Positions 8,168 through 16,227 of a stretch of 64,000 nucleotides of DNA are shown piece after piece; positions within the stretch are counted from its first letter, which is position 1, and each line of letters opens with the position of its first letter. Both the position numbers and the translations under genes were made by a program. The stretch is taken from contig NZ_ASHX02000001.1 of NCBI RefSeq assembly GCF_000478605.2, positions 2,209,895 to 2,273,894 on the forward strand, in the 5' to 3' direction. Origin of the DNA: Streptomyces thermolilacinus SPC6. Lineage in GTDB: Bacteria; Actinomycetota; Actinomycetes; Streptomycetales; Streptomycetaceae. The notes below the pieces were generated by a model. The model made no database searches. It saw only the letters and a program-made list of their open reading frames with translations, and was not told where the DNA came from.

Positions 8168-9205
8168 ATGTCCGCTTCCCCTCTCTACCGCGCTGCCGAC
8201 GACCGGTACGACTCCATGGAGTACCGCAGGACCGGCCGCAGCGGCCTCAAGCTCCCCGCCATCTCCCTGGGCCTCTGGCACAACTTCGGCGACGACCGCA
8301 CGCTGGAGTCCCAGCGAGCCATCCTGCGCCGGGCGTTCGACCTCGGCGTCACCCACTTCGACCTGGCGAACAACTACGGCCCGCCGCCCGGTTCCGCCGA
8401 GGTGAACTTCGGCCGGCACCTCGCGCGGGACTTCCGTCCGTACCGGGACGAGCTGGTCATCTCCACCAAGGCGGGGTATCTGATGCACCCCGGCCCGTAC
8501 GGCGAGTGGGGCTCCCGCAAGTACCTGCTGTCCTCGCTCGACGCGTCGCTGCAGCGGATGGGCCTGGAGTACGTCGACATCTTCTACTCGCACCGCTTCG
8601 ACCGGCACACCCCGCTGGAGGAGACGATGGGCGCTCTGGCGTCCGCCGTCCAGCAGGGCAAGGCGCTGTACGTGGGCGTCTCCTCGTACACGAGCGAGCA
8701 GACCGCCGAGGCCGCGCGGCTGCTGCGCGAGATGGGCGTCCCGGCGCTGATCCACCAGCCGTCGTACTCGATGATCAACCGGTGGACGGAGGAGGACGGC
8801 CTCCTCGACGTGCTGGAGGCGGAGGGCATGGGCTGCATCGCCTTCGCGCCGCTCGCCCAGGGCATGCTCACCGACAAGTACCTGAAGGGCATCCCGGAGG
8901 GCTCCCGGGCGTCGCTCGGCAAGTCGCTGGACCCGGGCCTGATCTCCGAGGACGTCGTACGGCGGCTGCGCGGCCTGGACGAGATCGCCCGCCGCCGCGG
9001 CCAGTCGCTGGCGCAGCTCGCCCTCACGTGGGTGCTGCGCGACGAGCGGATGACGTCGGCGCTGATCGGCGCGTCGAGCGTGGCGCAGCTGGAGCAGAAC
9101 GTCGCCGCGCTGGGCGGGGCGCCGCTGACCGACGAGGAGCTGCGGGAGATCGACTCGTTCGCCGTGGACACGGCCGGGGTCAACATCTGGGCCGCCCGGA
9201 GCTGA
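8168..9205 (+). CDS. Aldo/keto reductase (L-glyceraldehyde 3-phosphate reductase type)
   Basis: NADPH-dependent carbonyl reductase of the AKR superfamily, 345 residues, closest by motifs to the YghZ (AKR14) group that reduces toxic L-glyceraldehyde 3-phosphate and methylglyoxal. The catalytic tetrad is visible: Asp and Tyr in HFDLANNYGPPPGSAE (about 64-70), Lys in VISTKAGY (about 96) and His in FYSHRFDRHTP (about 141). Cofactor-binding segments LIHQPSYSMINR, IAFAPLAQGMLT and LIGASS follow in the expected order. ATG 8168 has AGGGAAA upstream. It stands alone and ends at a strong hairpin. Confidence 0.94.
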   Translation: MSASPLYRAADDRYDSMEYRRTGRSGLKLPAISLGLWHNFGDDRTLESQRAILRRAFDLGVTHFDLANNYGPPPGSAEVNFGRHLARDFRPYRDELVISTKAGYLMHPGPYGEWGSRKYLLSSLDASLQRMGLEYVDIFYSHRFDRHTPLEETMGALASAVQQGKALYVGVSSYTSEQTAEAARLLREMGVPALIHQPSYSMINRWTEEDGLLDVLEAEGMGCIAFAPLAQGMLTDKYLKGIPEGSRASLGKSLDPGLISEDVVRRLRGLDEIARRRGQSLAQLALTWVLRDERMTSALIGASSVAQLEQNVAALGGAPLTDEELREIDSFAVDTAGVNIWAARS

Positions 9206-9224
9206 CCGGACGAGGGCAAGAAAA

Positions 9225-9260
9225 CGGGCCGGTCCGTGGGGGGGGATACGGACCGGCCCG
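9225..9260 (+). terminator. 13-bp hairpin terminator after the aldo/keto reductase gene
   Basis: Perfect inverted repeat, arms 9225-9237 and 9248-9260, with a G-rich 10-nt loop, starting 20 bases after the stop codon. It probably also stops transcripts from the convergent prepilin peptidase gene. The stretch 9261-9482 holds no other gene. Confidence 0.85.
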
Positions 9261-9482
9261 AGGGGGGGTTTCCACCATAACCCTTTGTAAGGGCGGATGG
9301 GTGCCAAGACATGCCGTCGCTACGCTCCGGAAACACGGGACTGCGGTACGGACACGGAACCGGCCCGCCTGGGCTGTCCTCCGCAGGGGTGACCCCGCCC
9401 GGCGGGCGCCCGGTTGACGCCCGTGCCCGCGCGTCGGCCTCCGGGCGGGCCCGGGCGTGGGCGTGGGGCTCCACGTGGGGTT

Positions 9483-10292
9483 TCACGTGGGGCTCCACGT
9501 GGGGAGGAGGGCGCCGACGAGGAGGCCCAGCACCGCCCCGGCGATCATGAAGGGGCCGAAGGGGATGGCGCTCCTGCGGGTCGCGCGGCGGCGCAGGACC
9601 AGTACCAGGCCGTACGCGGCGCCCAGGGCGAAGCCCGCGAAGGCGCCCAGCAGCAGGACCCGCCAGCCGTACCAGCCGAGCGCGGCGCCCAGCGGCAGCG
9701 CGAGCTTCACGTCGCCGAAGCCCATGCCGTTCGGGTTGACCAGGAACAGCACCAGGTAGGCGCCGCCCAGCGCGAGGGCGCCCAGCAGGGACAGGCGCCA
9801 CGACCCGGCGTGGCCCGGCAGCAGCGCGGCGGCGCCCAGCAGGAGCGGGACGGCCCCGGCGAGCGGCAGGGTCAGGTGGTCGGGTAGCCGGTGCACCCGC
9901 CGGTCCACGGCGGCGAGGAGCAGCGCGAACGGCGCCAGCAGCAGCCACACCACCAGTTCGGGCCGCCACCCGGTGCCCCACACCGCCCCGGCCCCGGCGA
10001 CCGGACCGGCGCCTGCCGTCCCCGCCCCCGTGGCCCCGGCGAGCAGCGCGCACGCGACGGCCCCGGCGAGCGGCGCGGCGGTGCGGAGCGCCCCCCGGTC
10101 GCGCCGGGCGCAGGCGGCGCAGCGCGCGGGGCCCAGCCAGCCGCGCGGGCCGGGGGCGTAGGGGTGCCCGGCGGGGCACGAGTCGCGCCAGGGCTCGTCC
10201 GGCTCGACGGCCAGCCGGTGCGCGGCCCGCCGGACGAGCAGCCCGGCGGCGGCACCCCACAGGGCGGCGACGGCGATCAGCGTGGCGTACAC
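9483..10292 (-). CDS. Prepilin peptidase, A24 family (TadV/PilD-like)
   Basis: Integral membrane aspartic protease that cuts the leader of type IV-like prepilins. The 269-residue product has an N-terminal helix, a cytoplasmic tetracysteine zinc-like loop (CPAGHPY...CAAC, about 39-63), then six or more helices. The two catalytic aspartates are the first in LLLAAVDRRVHRLPD (about 129) and the GxGD-type motif in NGMGFGDVKLALPL (about 192). ATG 10292 gives a normal N-terminus. The stop falls inside a short direct repeat (CCCACGTGGAGC units), so the C-terminus ends ...TWSPT. It is the only prepilin peptidase seen here and likely serves the Tad locus at 13.7-23.5 kb. Confidence 0.92.
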   Translation of the reverse strand: MYATLIAVAALWGAAAGLLVRRAAHRLAVEPDEPWRDSCPAGHPYAPGPRGWLGPARCAACARRDRGALRTAAPLAGAVACALLAGATGAGTAGAGPVAGAGAVWGTGWRPELVVWLLLAPFALLLAAVDRRVHRLPDHLTLPLAGAVPLLLGAAALLPGHAGSWRLSLLGALALGGAYLVLFLVNPNGMGFGDVKLALPLGAALGWYGWRVLLLGAFAGFALGAAYGLVLVLRRRATRRSAIPFGPFMIAGAVLGLLVGALLPTWSPT

Positions 10293-10399
10293 ACGCCGAC
10301 CCTAGAAGGGCGCGGCCCGCTCGCCTATGGGGGCGTCGCGGTTCCACTCGTCCCGGCGAACCCCGGCGGCGGGGCGGGGCGGGGGCCTACCGTGCCGGT

Positions 10400-10789
10400 A
10401 TGGGATGGCGCGACGGGACGGGCACGCTGCGGGTCGGGGACGGTGAGGCGGGAGGCCCGGGGGCTTTTCCGGTGGAGGTCCCGGTGGAGATCGCCGCCTC
10501 GTACCGGACGCGGGCGCGCGGCCTGCTGGGGCGGGACGGGATCGACGGGGCGATGCTGCTGACGCCGTGCGGGAGCGTCCACACGTTCCGGATGCGGTTC
10601 GCGATCGACGTGGCGTACCTGGACCGCCGCCTGCGGGTCATCGCCGTCGTGCCGGGGATGCGGCCGGGACGCCTCGGGCTGCCCCGGCCCCGCGCCAGGC
10701 ACGTACTGGAGGCGGAGGCCGGGGCGCTGGAGCGGTGGGGCGTACGGCCGGGGGTACGGCTCGTGGTGGACGCGCCGGTCACGGGGTGA
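10400..10789 (+). CDS. DUF192 family protein
   Basis: Small 129-residue protein of the DUF192 (UPF0127) family, recognised from ARGLLGRDGIDGAMLL, the VHTFRMRFAIDVAYLDR block and the VVPGMRPGRLGLPRPRARHVLEAEAG stretch. The biochemical role of the family is unknown. Unlike many members it has no signal peptide. It starts at an ATG with no Shine-Dalgarno but with TACCGT six bases upstream, suggesting a leaderless message. It is divergent from the prepilin peptidase gene; an association of DUF192 with Tad loci is my inference from this neighbourhood. Confidence 0.85.
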   Translation: MGWRDGTGTLRVGDGEAGGPGAFPVEVPVEIAASYRTRARGLLGRDGIDGAMLLTPCGSVHTFRMRFAIDVAYLDRRLRVIAVVPGMRPGRLGLPRPRARHVLEAEAGALERWGVRPGVRLVVDAPVTG

Positions 10790-10866
10790 CGGTGCGGATC
10801 ACGGGGGCCGGGCCGAGCGGGGTGACGGTGCGGGTCACGGGGGCCGGGGCCGAGCGGGGTGCGGGT

Positions 10867-12117
10867 CTACGGGGGGCCCGGCCCGAGGAGGGTGAAGGCC
10901 CCGTAGGCGGCGGACGCCGACGCCAGGACGGCCAGCACGGTCGCGGCGCACCGGACGCGCAGCCTCACCAGGGTGACGGCGGCGGGCAGCAGCAGCGGGA
11001 ACGCGGGCATGATCAGGCGTGGCCGGGAGCCGAAGTACGCGGCGCCGACGAGGGACACGGCGACCACGGCGAGCGTGTAGACGAGGACCGGGAGCGGCTG
11101 CCGCTGCCGCACGCACAGCCACACCGCCCAGCCGAGCACCGCGAACGCCGCCAGGAGGCCCACCCCGGCGAGCGGCTGCGCCCCGGTGAGCTGCGCGCCG
11201 ACGAACCGGGCGAGGGCGACGCCCCCGTCGATGCTGTTGCCCCAGCCCGCCTGGACGTCGAAGTACGCGGTGGGGCTGCCGGTGCGGACGGCCACGTACA
11301 CGACGTACGACAGCCAGCCCAGCGGCGCGAGCAGCACCCCGGCGACGAGCCCCGGGGTGACGCGGCGCTCGCGGGCGACGGTGACGAGCGCGGTGACGCC
11401 GAGCGCGGCGATCAGCGCGACGGCCGACGGGCGGGTGAGCCCGGCGAGCACCGCGAGGGCGCCCGCCAGGACCCAGCGGCCGCGCAGCACGGCGTACAGC
11501 GACCAAGCGGCGAAGGCGGTGAACAGCGTCTCCGTGTACGCCATGGACTGCACGAACGCCGTCGGGTACACGCCCCACAGCACGGCCAGGACGACCCCGG
11601 CGCGCCACCCCGCGATGTGCGCGCCGACCGCGTGGACGCCCCAGGCGGCGGCGAGGGACGCGGTCCAGGAGACGACCAGCCCGGCGGGGGCCACGCCGAT
11701 GGGCAGCACGGTGGACAGGGCCCGCTCCAGGGCGGGGAACAGCGGGAAGAACGCCAGGTCGGAGTGGACGGCGCCGTCCGGGAGGGTGACCTCGTGGCCG
11801 TACCCCCGCTCGGCGATGCGGGCGTACCAGACGGCGTCCCAGCGGCCCATGAGCCGGTGCCAGGCGTCCTCGCCGCTCGCTGCCGCTGCGACGAGGAGGA
11901 CGACGACCCCGAGGAGCCGCGCGGCCGCGTACCCGAGGAGCGCCTGCGCGGCGCCGGTGGGGAGGCGGTGGCGGCGGGCACGCGGGCCGCGGCCCGTGGG
12001 GCCTGTGCGGTCGGGGCCCGGGTGGCCTGTGCGGTCGGGGCCCGGGTGGCCTGTGCGGTCGGGGGCTTCGTCCGTCGCGGCGGTCCGGGCGAGCGGGGCC
12101 GTTCGGTCCAAGGACAT
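10867..12117 (-). CDS. Polytopic mannosyltransferase-like membrane protein (PIG-V-like)
   Basis: Predicted membrane glycosyltransferase, 416 residues, with about ten hydrophobic segments. The signature RWDAVWYARIAERGYG (about residue 85) resembles the conserved acidic loop of PIG-V/GT39-like lipid-linked mannosyltransferases, and YPTAFVQSMAYTETLF is a second conserved block. The substrate is unknown. The cytoplasmic N-terminus contains octapeptide repeats (PDRTGHPG) encoded by a 24-bp tandem repeat. ATG 12117 has only a weak GGCGG site. It lies 44 bases after the SGNH hydrolase gene on the same strand, so co-transcription is likely. Confidence 0.78.
   Translation of the reverse strand: MSLDRTAPLARTAATDEAPDRTGHPGPDRTGHPGPDRTGPTGRGPRARRHRLPTGAAQALLGYAAARLLGVVVLLVAAAASGEDAWHRLMGRWDAVWYARIAERGYGHEVTLPDGAVHSDLAFFPLFPALERALSTVLPIGVAPAGLVVSWTASLAAAWGVHAVGAHIAGWRAGVVLAVLWGVYPTAFVQSMAYTETLFTAFAAWSLYAVLRGRWVLAGALAVLAGLTRPSAVALIAALGVTALVTVARERRVTPGLVAGVLLAPLGWLSYVVYVAVRTGSPTAYFDVQAGWGNSIDGGVALARFVGAQLTGAQPLAGVGLLAAFAVLGWAVWLCVRQRQPLPVLVYTLAVVAVSLVGAAYFGSRPRLIMPAFPLLLPAAVTLVRLRVRCAATVLAVLASASAAYGAFTLLGPGPP
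12002..12064 (-). repeat. 24-bp tandem repeat inside the PIG-V-like gene
   Basis: Two perfect 24-bp copies (12002-12025, 12026-12049) and a 15-bp partial third. The unit is a multiple of three, so copy number changes the protein by eight residues (PDRTGHPG) without a frameshift. Confidence 0.9.
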
Positions 12118-12161
12118 CGGCCGATTATGTCCGCCGCCCGGACGCCACCGGTCGGAATCGG

Positions 12162-13385
12162 TCAGGAGAGCGGTGTGAGGTACATCCCGGTCGGGCCGGA
12201 GCCGGGGGTGTTGCGGCAGGTGTGGTGCCCGGTCGGCTTGGCCAGGAGGAGGGTGAGGCAGCGGCTCTGGCCGAGCTGGCCGTAGTGGTTGGGGTGCATG
12301 GACTCCTGGACGGGGCCCTGGGTGCTGTCGCTGTCGATCCAGCGCGCCCACTCGCTGGTGGTGCCGGACGCGGGCTGCGTGGCGCTGACCAGGCGGCTGG
12401 CGGTCGCGCACACCTCGCGGCCCTGGAGCATGTCGCGCAGGTCCAGGAACTGGGCGCCCTTCGCCCCCGCGACGGCGCGGAGCCGGTTCGCGAGCTGCGG
12501 GACGAGGGAGTCGCGGGCCCAGTCGGAGTCCTTGTTCCAGAACGGGCAGCCGCCGGTGCTCACCCGGGACCAGCCGCTCTCGGAGTACCGGTTCTCGGCG
12601 CCGCGCGGAATGGGCGAGGGGTACGACTGGAGGACGAGGCGGTACGAGGACGGGGCCTGCCCGGCGGCTGACATCACGGCGCGGATGTCGTCCACGGTCC
12701 TGGCCACGTCGGCCATCACGGCGTCGATGCGGGAGTCCACCAGGACCTGCTGGTCGTCGTGGCAGTACGAGTACCAGACGATGTAGTCCTTGGCGCACTT
12801 CTCGATGATCGACGCGAAACCGAGGTCGTTGCCGCCGATGGAGAGGGCGATCAGCTCCACGTCGTGGCGGGCGGCGATCGCGGCGAGCTGGTCGGCCTGC
12901 GGGGCCTCGCCCTTGTACGCCACGCCGCCACTGGCCGCGCGCAGGACGTTGCGGGTGGTGGCGCCGGAGCAGGCGAGGTTGAACAGGGCGTCGGCGGTGC
13001 CGGACGCGCCGTTGACCTCGGCGGAGTCGGAGCGGTGGCAGCCGTTGGCGGCGGTGGCGCCGTACACGCGGGCGGGATCGTACGCGGTGCCGGTCCAGGC
13101 GCGGTCGGTGCCGTCGCGGGAGCCCGCGTCGTTGAGGCTGTTGCCGCGCCACCGGCCGGCCTCGCCGGAGATGTAGCTGTCGCCCATGGAGACCACGGCG
13201 GTCGGGCGGGGGTCGGTGGCCTCGACGGCGTGCGCGGTGGTGGCGGTGGTGGTGGCGGTGGCGCCGAGGAGCAGGGCGAGGGCGGTGCCCAGCGCGCGGC
13301 GGGCACGGGGGGCGGCGGGGTCGGGCCAGCCGGCGGGGGGTCTGCGGTGGAGGGTGGAGCGGAATCCGGGCACGGCGAACTCCAT
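12162..13385 (-). CDS. Secreted SGNH/GDSL hydrolase (lipase/esterase)
   Basis: Extracellular ester hydrolase of the SGNH superfamily, 407 residues. An N-terminal Arg-rich signal peptide ends near ATTAHAVEA (about residue 53). Block I is VSMGDSYISGEAG with the nucleophilic Ser (about 68), block III is the SIGGNDLGF motif with the oxyanion Asn, and block V is SMHPNHYGQ with the catalytic His (about 380). Paired cysteines suggest disulfides, as in Streptomyces SGNH lipases. ATG 13385 is the first start giving a complete signal peptide. The physiological substrate cannot be read from sequence. Confidence 0.92.
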   Translation of the reverse strand: MEFAVPGFRSTLHRRPPAGWPDPAAPRARRALGTALALLLGATATTTATTAHAVEATDPRPTAVVSMGDSYISGEAGRWRGNSLNDAGSRDGTDRAWTGTAYDPARVYGATAANGCHRSDSAEVNGASGTADALFNLACSGATTRNVLRAASGGVAYKGEAPQADQLAAIAARHDVELIALSIGGNDLGFASIIEKCAKDYIVWYSYCHDDQQVLVDSRIDAVMADVARTVDDIRAVMSAAGQAPSSYRLVLQSYPSPIPRGAENRYSESGWSRVSTGGCPFWNKDSDWARDSLVPQLANRLRAVAGAKGAQFLDLRDMLQGREVCATASRLVSATQPASGTTSEWARWIDSDSTQGPVQESMHPNHYGQLGQSRCLTLLLAKPTGHHTCRNTPGSGPTGMYLTPLS

Positions 13386-13622
13386 CGTTCGGCCACGCCA
13401 CAGGACGCGCGGGGCGCGCCCCATGGCGCTGTGGCACATGGGCGAGGGGTGGGCCGCCGGCCGGTGGCATGCGGGAATCTCACACGCGCCGGGTTATTAC
13501 CGCTAGGTAGCGTCGGGTCTCTTTTCGGTCACGAAAGGGGCGAATTACGCAACCGGGTGCATCGATATCCGGCCAAGGCCGAGGCCGGGCGCGGGAGTCG
13601 GCCTATATGTCCCGCGACGACG
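13386..13622. other. Intergenic region upstream of the SGNH hydrolase gene
   Basis: About 240 bases holding the SGNH promoter. The only notable element is a TACC-TAGC-GGTA dyad (complement of about 13497-13510) next to TAATAA, which could be an operator or promoter part. No coding sequence or RNA gene is supported. Confidence 0.5.
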
Positions 13623-13662
13623 ACGGCGGGCCGGGAGCATCACCATGCCCCCGGCCCGCCGT
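13623..13662 (-). terminator. Terminator of the flp-tadG-lipoprotein-OmpA operon
   Basis: 18-bp inverted repeat with one mismatch (arms 13623-13640 and 13645-13662, 4-nt loop), 18 bases past the stop of the last minus-strand gene of this operon. Confidence 0.87.
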
Positions 13663-13679
13663 GTCGCCCGGTCGCGCGC

Positions 13680-14312
13680 CTAGCCGCCGGTCGGGAAGGA
13701 CACCTCGACGCGGCGGTTCTTGCGGCGGCCCTCCTCCGTGCTGTTGTCCGCGATCGGGTACTGCTCGCCGTAGCCGCGGATCTCGTACGTGACGTTCTGC
13801 GCGGCCAGCAGCGGCGAGAGGACACCGTGCACGGCGTCGGCGCGCTGCTTGGACAGGACGTCGCCGTGCGCGGCGGAACCGAGGTTGTCGGTGAAGCCGA
13901 ACACCCGGATCTTGGTGGCGTTCTGCTTCTTGATCTCCTCGGCGATGGCCGCGATACGGGAGTTCGCCTCTTGTGTCAGCTTCGCGCTGTCCTTGCCGAA
14001 CAAAACCTCCGCCTGGAGCGCGAACTTCAGGTTCGTGCTGGTCTCCTCACGGCGCTCCTCACCGCCCTCGGACTCCACGATGGAGACGATCGGCAACACC
14101 TTGGCGGCGGCCAGCGTGGCGCCCTCGCGCATCTTCAGGCCGGGCGCGGTCGGGTCGATCTCCGGCACGGGCGCGGACGCCTCACTCCCTGGCGGCACGG
14201 CCCCGGGCGTCTCGTCACCGTACGCGGCGGAGGGCGCGGCGAGGTGGACACCGGTGAGGAGGACGAGGACGCCGAGGACGCTGGTGACGGGACGTCGGGT
14301 GGCGGGGCGCAT
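13680..14312 (-). CDS. Secreted OmpA-family (peptidoglycan-binding) protein of the Tad locus
   Basis: 210-residue exported protein: signal peptide (about 1-32, LGVLVLLTGVHLAAPSAAYG), a linker, then an OmpA_C-like domain (about 90-210). The domain shows FGFTDNLGSAAHGDVLSKQRADAV, GYGEQYPIADN and the terminal RRKNRRVEVSF, which in the family contact the diaminopimelate of peptidoglycan. In a monoderm there is no outer membrane, so it probably tethers the fibre or complex to the wall. ATG 14312 (or GTG 14315) overlaps the stop of the lipoprotein gene, giving tight coupling. It is the last gene of the Flp operon. Confidence 0.88.
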   Translation of the reverse strand: MRPATRRPVTSVLGVLVLLTGVHLAAPSAAYGDETPGAVPPGSEASAPVPEIDPTAPGLKMREGATLAAAKVLPIVSIVESEGGEERREETSTNLKFALQAEVLFGKDSAKLTQEANSRIAAIAEEIKKQNATKIRVFGFTDNLGSAAHGDVLSKQRADAVHGVLSPLLAAQNVTYEIRGYGEQYPIADNSTEEGRRKNRRVEVSFPTGG

Positions 14313-14914
14313 CACGAGATCTCGATGGTCGCGGTGGGCATGAGGGGGAACTGGATGTCCACCTGCCCCACGGTGGCGGGTGGCGCGGGGAACTGGGCGA
14401 AAACGGAGATCGACTGGTTGGGTTGCATGGAGTTGACGCCCGTGGTCGTCAGCGGGTAGCCCTCGGTGTCCCGCAGCACGTAGTACCGCTTCTTCTCGAC
14501 CTTGTCGACGAGGGTGACTCCCGCCAGGGAAGGGCCGGTCTTCTGGACCTGGATCTCCTGGCCGCTCCACTGGGGCGGGGTGACGACCAGCTTGTCCGTC
14601 GTGTTCTTCAGCGTCCCGTTGACGGTGAGGAAGCCTCCCTCCTCGCGGACGGCGCTGTGGATGACGATCTGCAGGCCGTTGCTTCCGCTGATCGTGGCCA
14701 GCGTCGTGCTCATGTCCGGACCGCTCGGGCCGCTTTCCTGGGGCGGCGCGCTCTGGCCGGCGGGTGCCGAGCTGGCCACTCCGGCCTTCTCGGGCTCGCC
14801 GTCCTTGGCGTCGTCGCCGCCACCGTCGCCGCAGGCCGTGAGCAGAGCCGCCAGCGCGGCGGCCGTTGCGGCGACCCGAACCGCGCGTGCGGTCGCTCCG
14901 TACTGCGTACTCAT
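14312..14914 (-). CDS. Lipoprotein of the Tad locus, function unknown
   Basis: 200-residue lipoprotein: lipobox LLTAC near residue 26, then an acidic/Ser-Pro-rich linker (to about 65) and a beta-rich domain (LQIVIHSAVREEGGFLTVNGTLKNTTDKLVV...) resembling DUF4352-like or telokin-type immunoglobulin folds. I cannot assign a biochemical role. ATG 14914 is favoured over ATG 14923 because AGAGGA is 9 bases upstream rather than abutting. It sits between a TadG-like protein and the OmpA protein with tight junctions on both sides, so it is probably an envelope component of the same apparatus. Confidence 0.85.
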   Translation of the reverse strand: MSTQYGATARAVRVAATAAALAALLTACGDGGGDDAKDGEPEKAGVASSAPAGQSAPPQESGPSGPDMSTTLATISGSNGLQIVIHSAVREEGGFLTVNGTLKNTTDKLVVTPPQWSGQEIQVQKTGPSLAGVTLVDKVEKKRYYVLRDTEGYPLTTTGVNSMQPNQSISVFAQFPAPPATVGQVDIQFPLMPTATIEIS

Positions 14915-14943
14915 GCGTGTCATTCCTCTGCGTTCCTTCACGG

Positions 14944-15588
14944 TCAGTCCTCGGTCAGCCGCACCTCGAAGAGGTCGGACATGTCGGGGAGGGCTTCGGG
15001 GTCCAGGTCCACCTGCGTGCCCTCGCAATCCAAGGACCCGGGGGACGGCTTCTTCTTGTCCGCGGAGGTTTCGTCACCGGCCGGGTCATCAGCCGGAGGC
15101 TCCTCGGCCGTTGGTTCGTCGGCGGCGGCTTCGAAACTGCACCGAGGCACGATGACGGCCGTGGCCGTGGCGACCGCGTGCTGGCCCTCGGTCCCCGGCA
15201 GAATCGTGTCACCGACGGGCTTCGCCGAACGGACGGACACATGGAAGCCCCACCGTCCGTCACCCAGTGGCGAACACCCGGTCACGCTCGCCCCGTTGCT
15301 GGCGGCGTACGCGTGGCTCGCCCCGCAGCCGTTCTCACCCGTCAGTGCGCCGTCGAACAATTCTCCCCAGCCTTCGAGGTCGAGGTCGCCCAAGACGAAC
15401 CGGTCCCTCGACTCCTTCGCCGCCGCCAATACCGCGGCGTCCGCCGCCGACTGCGCGCCATTGCGGGTCGCCCCCGCCTGGCCGACCGCGAAGAACGCGA
15501 GCGCGAGGAAGAGCAGGCTCACCACCATGAAGATGTACAGCGGTGAAGCCTGCCCCGACTCCCACTCGCGGCCGGCCGCTCCCGTCAG
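14944..15588 (-). CDS. TadG-like pilus-assembly protein, probable CTG start
   Basis: 214-residue protein with a single N-terminal membrane helix (SPLYIFMVVSLLFLALAFFAVGQ) and the TadE/TadG hallmark GATRNGAQSAADAAVLAAAKESRD, followed by an extracytoplasmic domain with paired cysteines and an Asp/Glu/Lys-rich tail. Family members are minor pseudopilin-like parts of Tad machines. The frame opens far upstream but through the flp gene, and no ATG/GTG/TTG precedes the helix; the CTG at 15588 overlaps the flp stop (CTGA) and is the likely start. The processing site is odd: SG/QASPLY lacks the Glu at +5 that the other three small proteins have. Confidence 0.8.
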   Translation of the reverse strand: MTGAAGREWESGQASPLYIFMVVSLLFLALAFFAVGQAGATRNGAQSAADAAVLAAAKESRDRFVLGDLDLEGWGELFDGALTGENGCGASHAYAASNGASVTGCSPLGDGRWGFHVSVRSAKPVGDTILPGTEGQHAVATATAVIVPRCSFEAAADEPTAEEPPADDPAGDETSADKKKPSPGSLDCEGTQVDLDPEALPDMSDLFEVRLTED

Positions 15589-15818
15589 CCGCCGAGAATC
15601 GCGGAGACGCGGGCGATCAGGTTCGTGGCGATGGTCGCGCCCACGCCCGAGCCGACCAGCGCGGCGATGATCACCCCCACAAGAATGATCACCCCCACGT
15701 ACTCCACCGCCCCCTGGCCGCGGTCGTCGCGGCGTTTCAGGGCCGCTGTCGTGGTGTTCGCCCAGGTGCCCACGTACACCTTGGCCTGAGTCAGGGCCTT
15801 CAGTGCGATGTTCGACAT
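15585..15818 (-). CDS. flp: Flp-type pilin
   Basis: 77-residue Flp/Fap-family pilin, the major subunit of Tad fibres. A leader of about 34 residues ends in DDRG, followed by Q-G-A-V-E-Y, so cleavage after Gly gives the canonical Glu at +5 and Tyr at +6. A 25-residue hydrophobic stretch (VGVIILVGVIIAALVGSGVGATIA) forms the fibre core. ATG 15818 has a strong GGAGGGG. It is the first gene of a four-gene operon (flp-tadG-lipoprotein-OmpA) and probably the most abundant product. The prepilin peptidase at 9.5-10.3 kb is the likely processing enzyme. Confidence 0.93.
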   Translation of the reverse strand: MSNIALKALTQAKVYVGTWANTTTAALKRRDDRGQGAVEYVGVIILVGVIIAALVGSGVGATIATNLIARVSAILGG

Positions 15819-16227
15819 GGCGGTCCCCTCCGGGATCGGGATGGTACGGGTCTTCGGTGCCGGGTGCGTGTGGTGCGGGGGGTGCCCCGGGGGTCACTCG
15901 GGTGGGAGCGTGACCGTACTCGGGGTGAACCCCCTTCATCATGGGCCTCAGGGCCCGTCCATGGGCCCGATTCGGCGACTGGGGCCGGAAACGGTGGTCA
16001 TCCATGGTCTGTCGCGCCCCCCGTCGCTCCCGTGGTCCGCCGTTGACTCGGCAACGAATGTCCCACATCCGCTTGCGGAAGCGAAGCCTCTTCCGCACAT
16101 TCGGCCGATCCGGGGAGGGCCGGATTGGGGCGGGTCCGTACGGGCTTTGACGGGGCGTGGGCCTCAAGCCGCCTCGGGGCGTATGCGGTTGCAGACGGCT
16201 GGTGTCCTCGGGTTCCGGTGTCCACCG
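15819..16227. other. 409-bp spacer between tadC and flp
   Basis: This gap divides the Tad locus into an assembly operon (ending in tadC) and a pilin operon (starting with flp). It should contain the flp promoter and possibly the tadC terminator. I see no clear -35/-10 pair on the minus strand and no small gene with a ribosome-binding site. A TTGACT hexamer at about 16043 is on the + strand and faces no gene. Confidence 0.55.

Noticed and set aside
13530..13620. c-di-GMP (GEMM) riboswitch-like sequence (ACGCAACC...CCGGCCAA)
   Set aside because: The blocks are in the wrong order and spacing for GEMM, and no gene follows on that strand.
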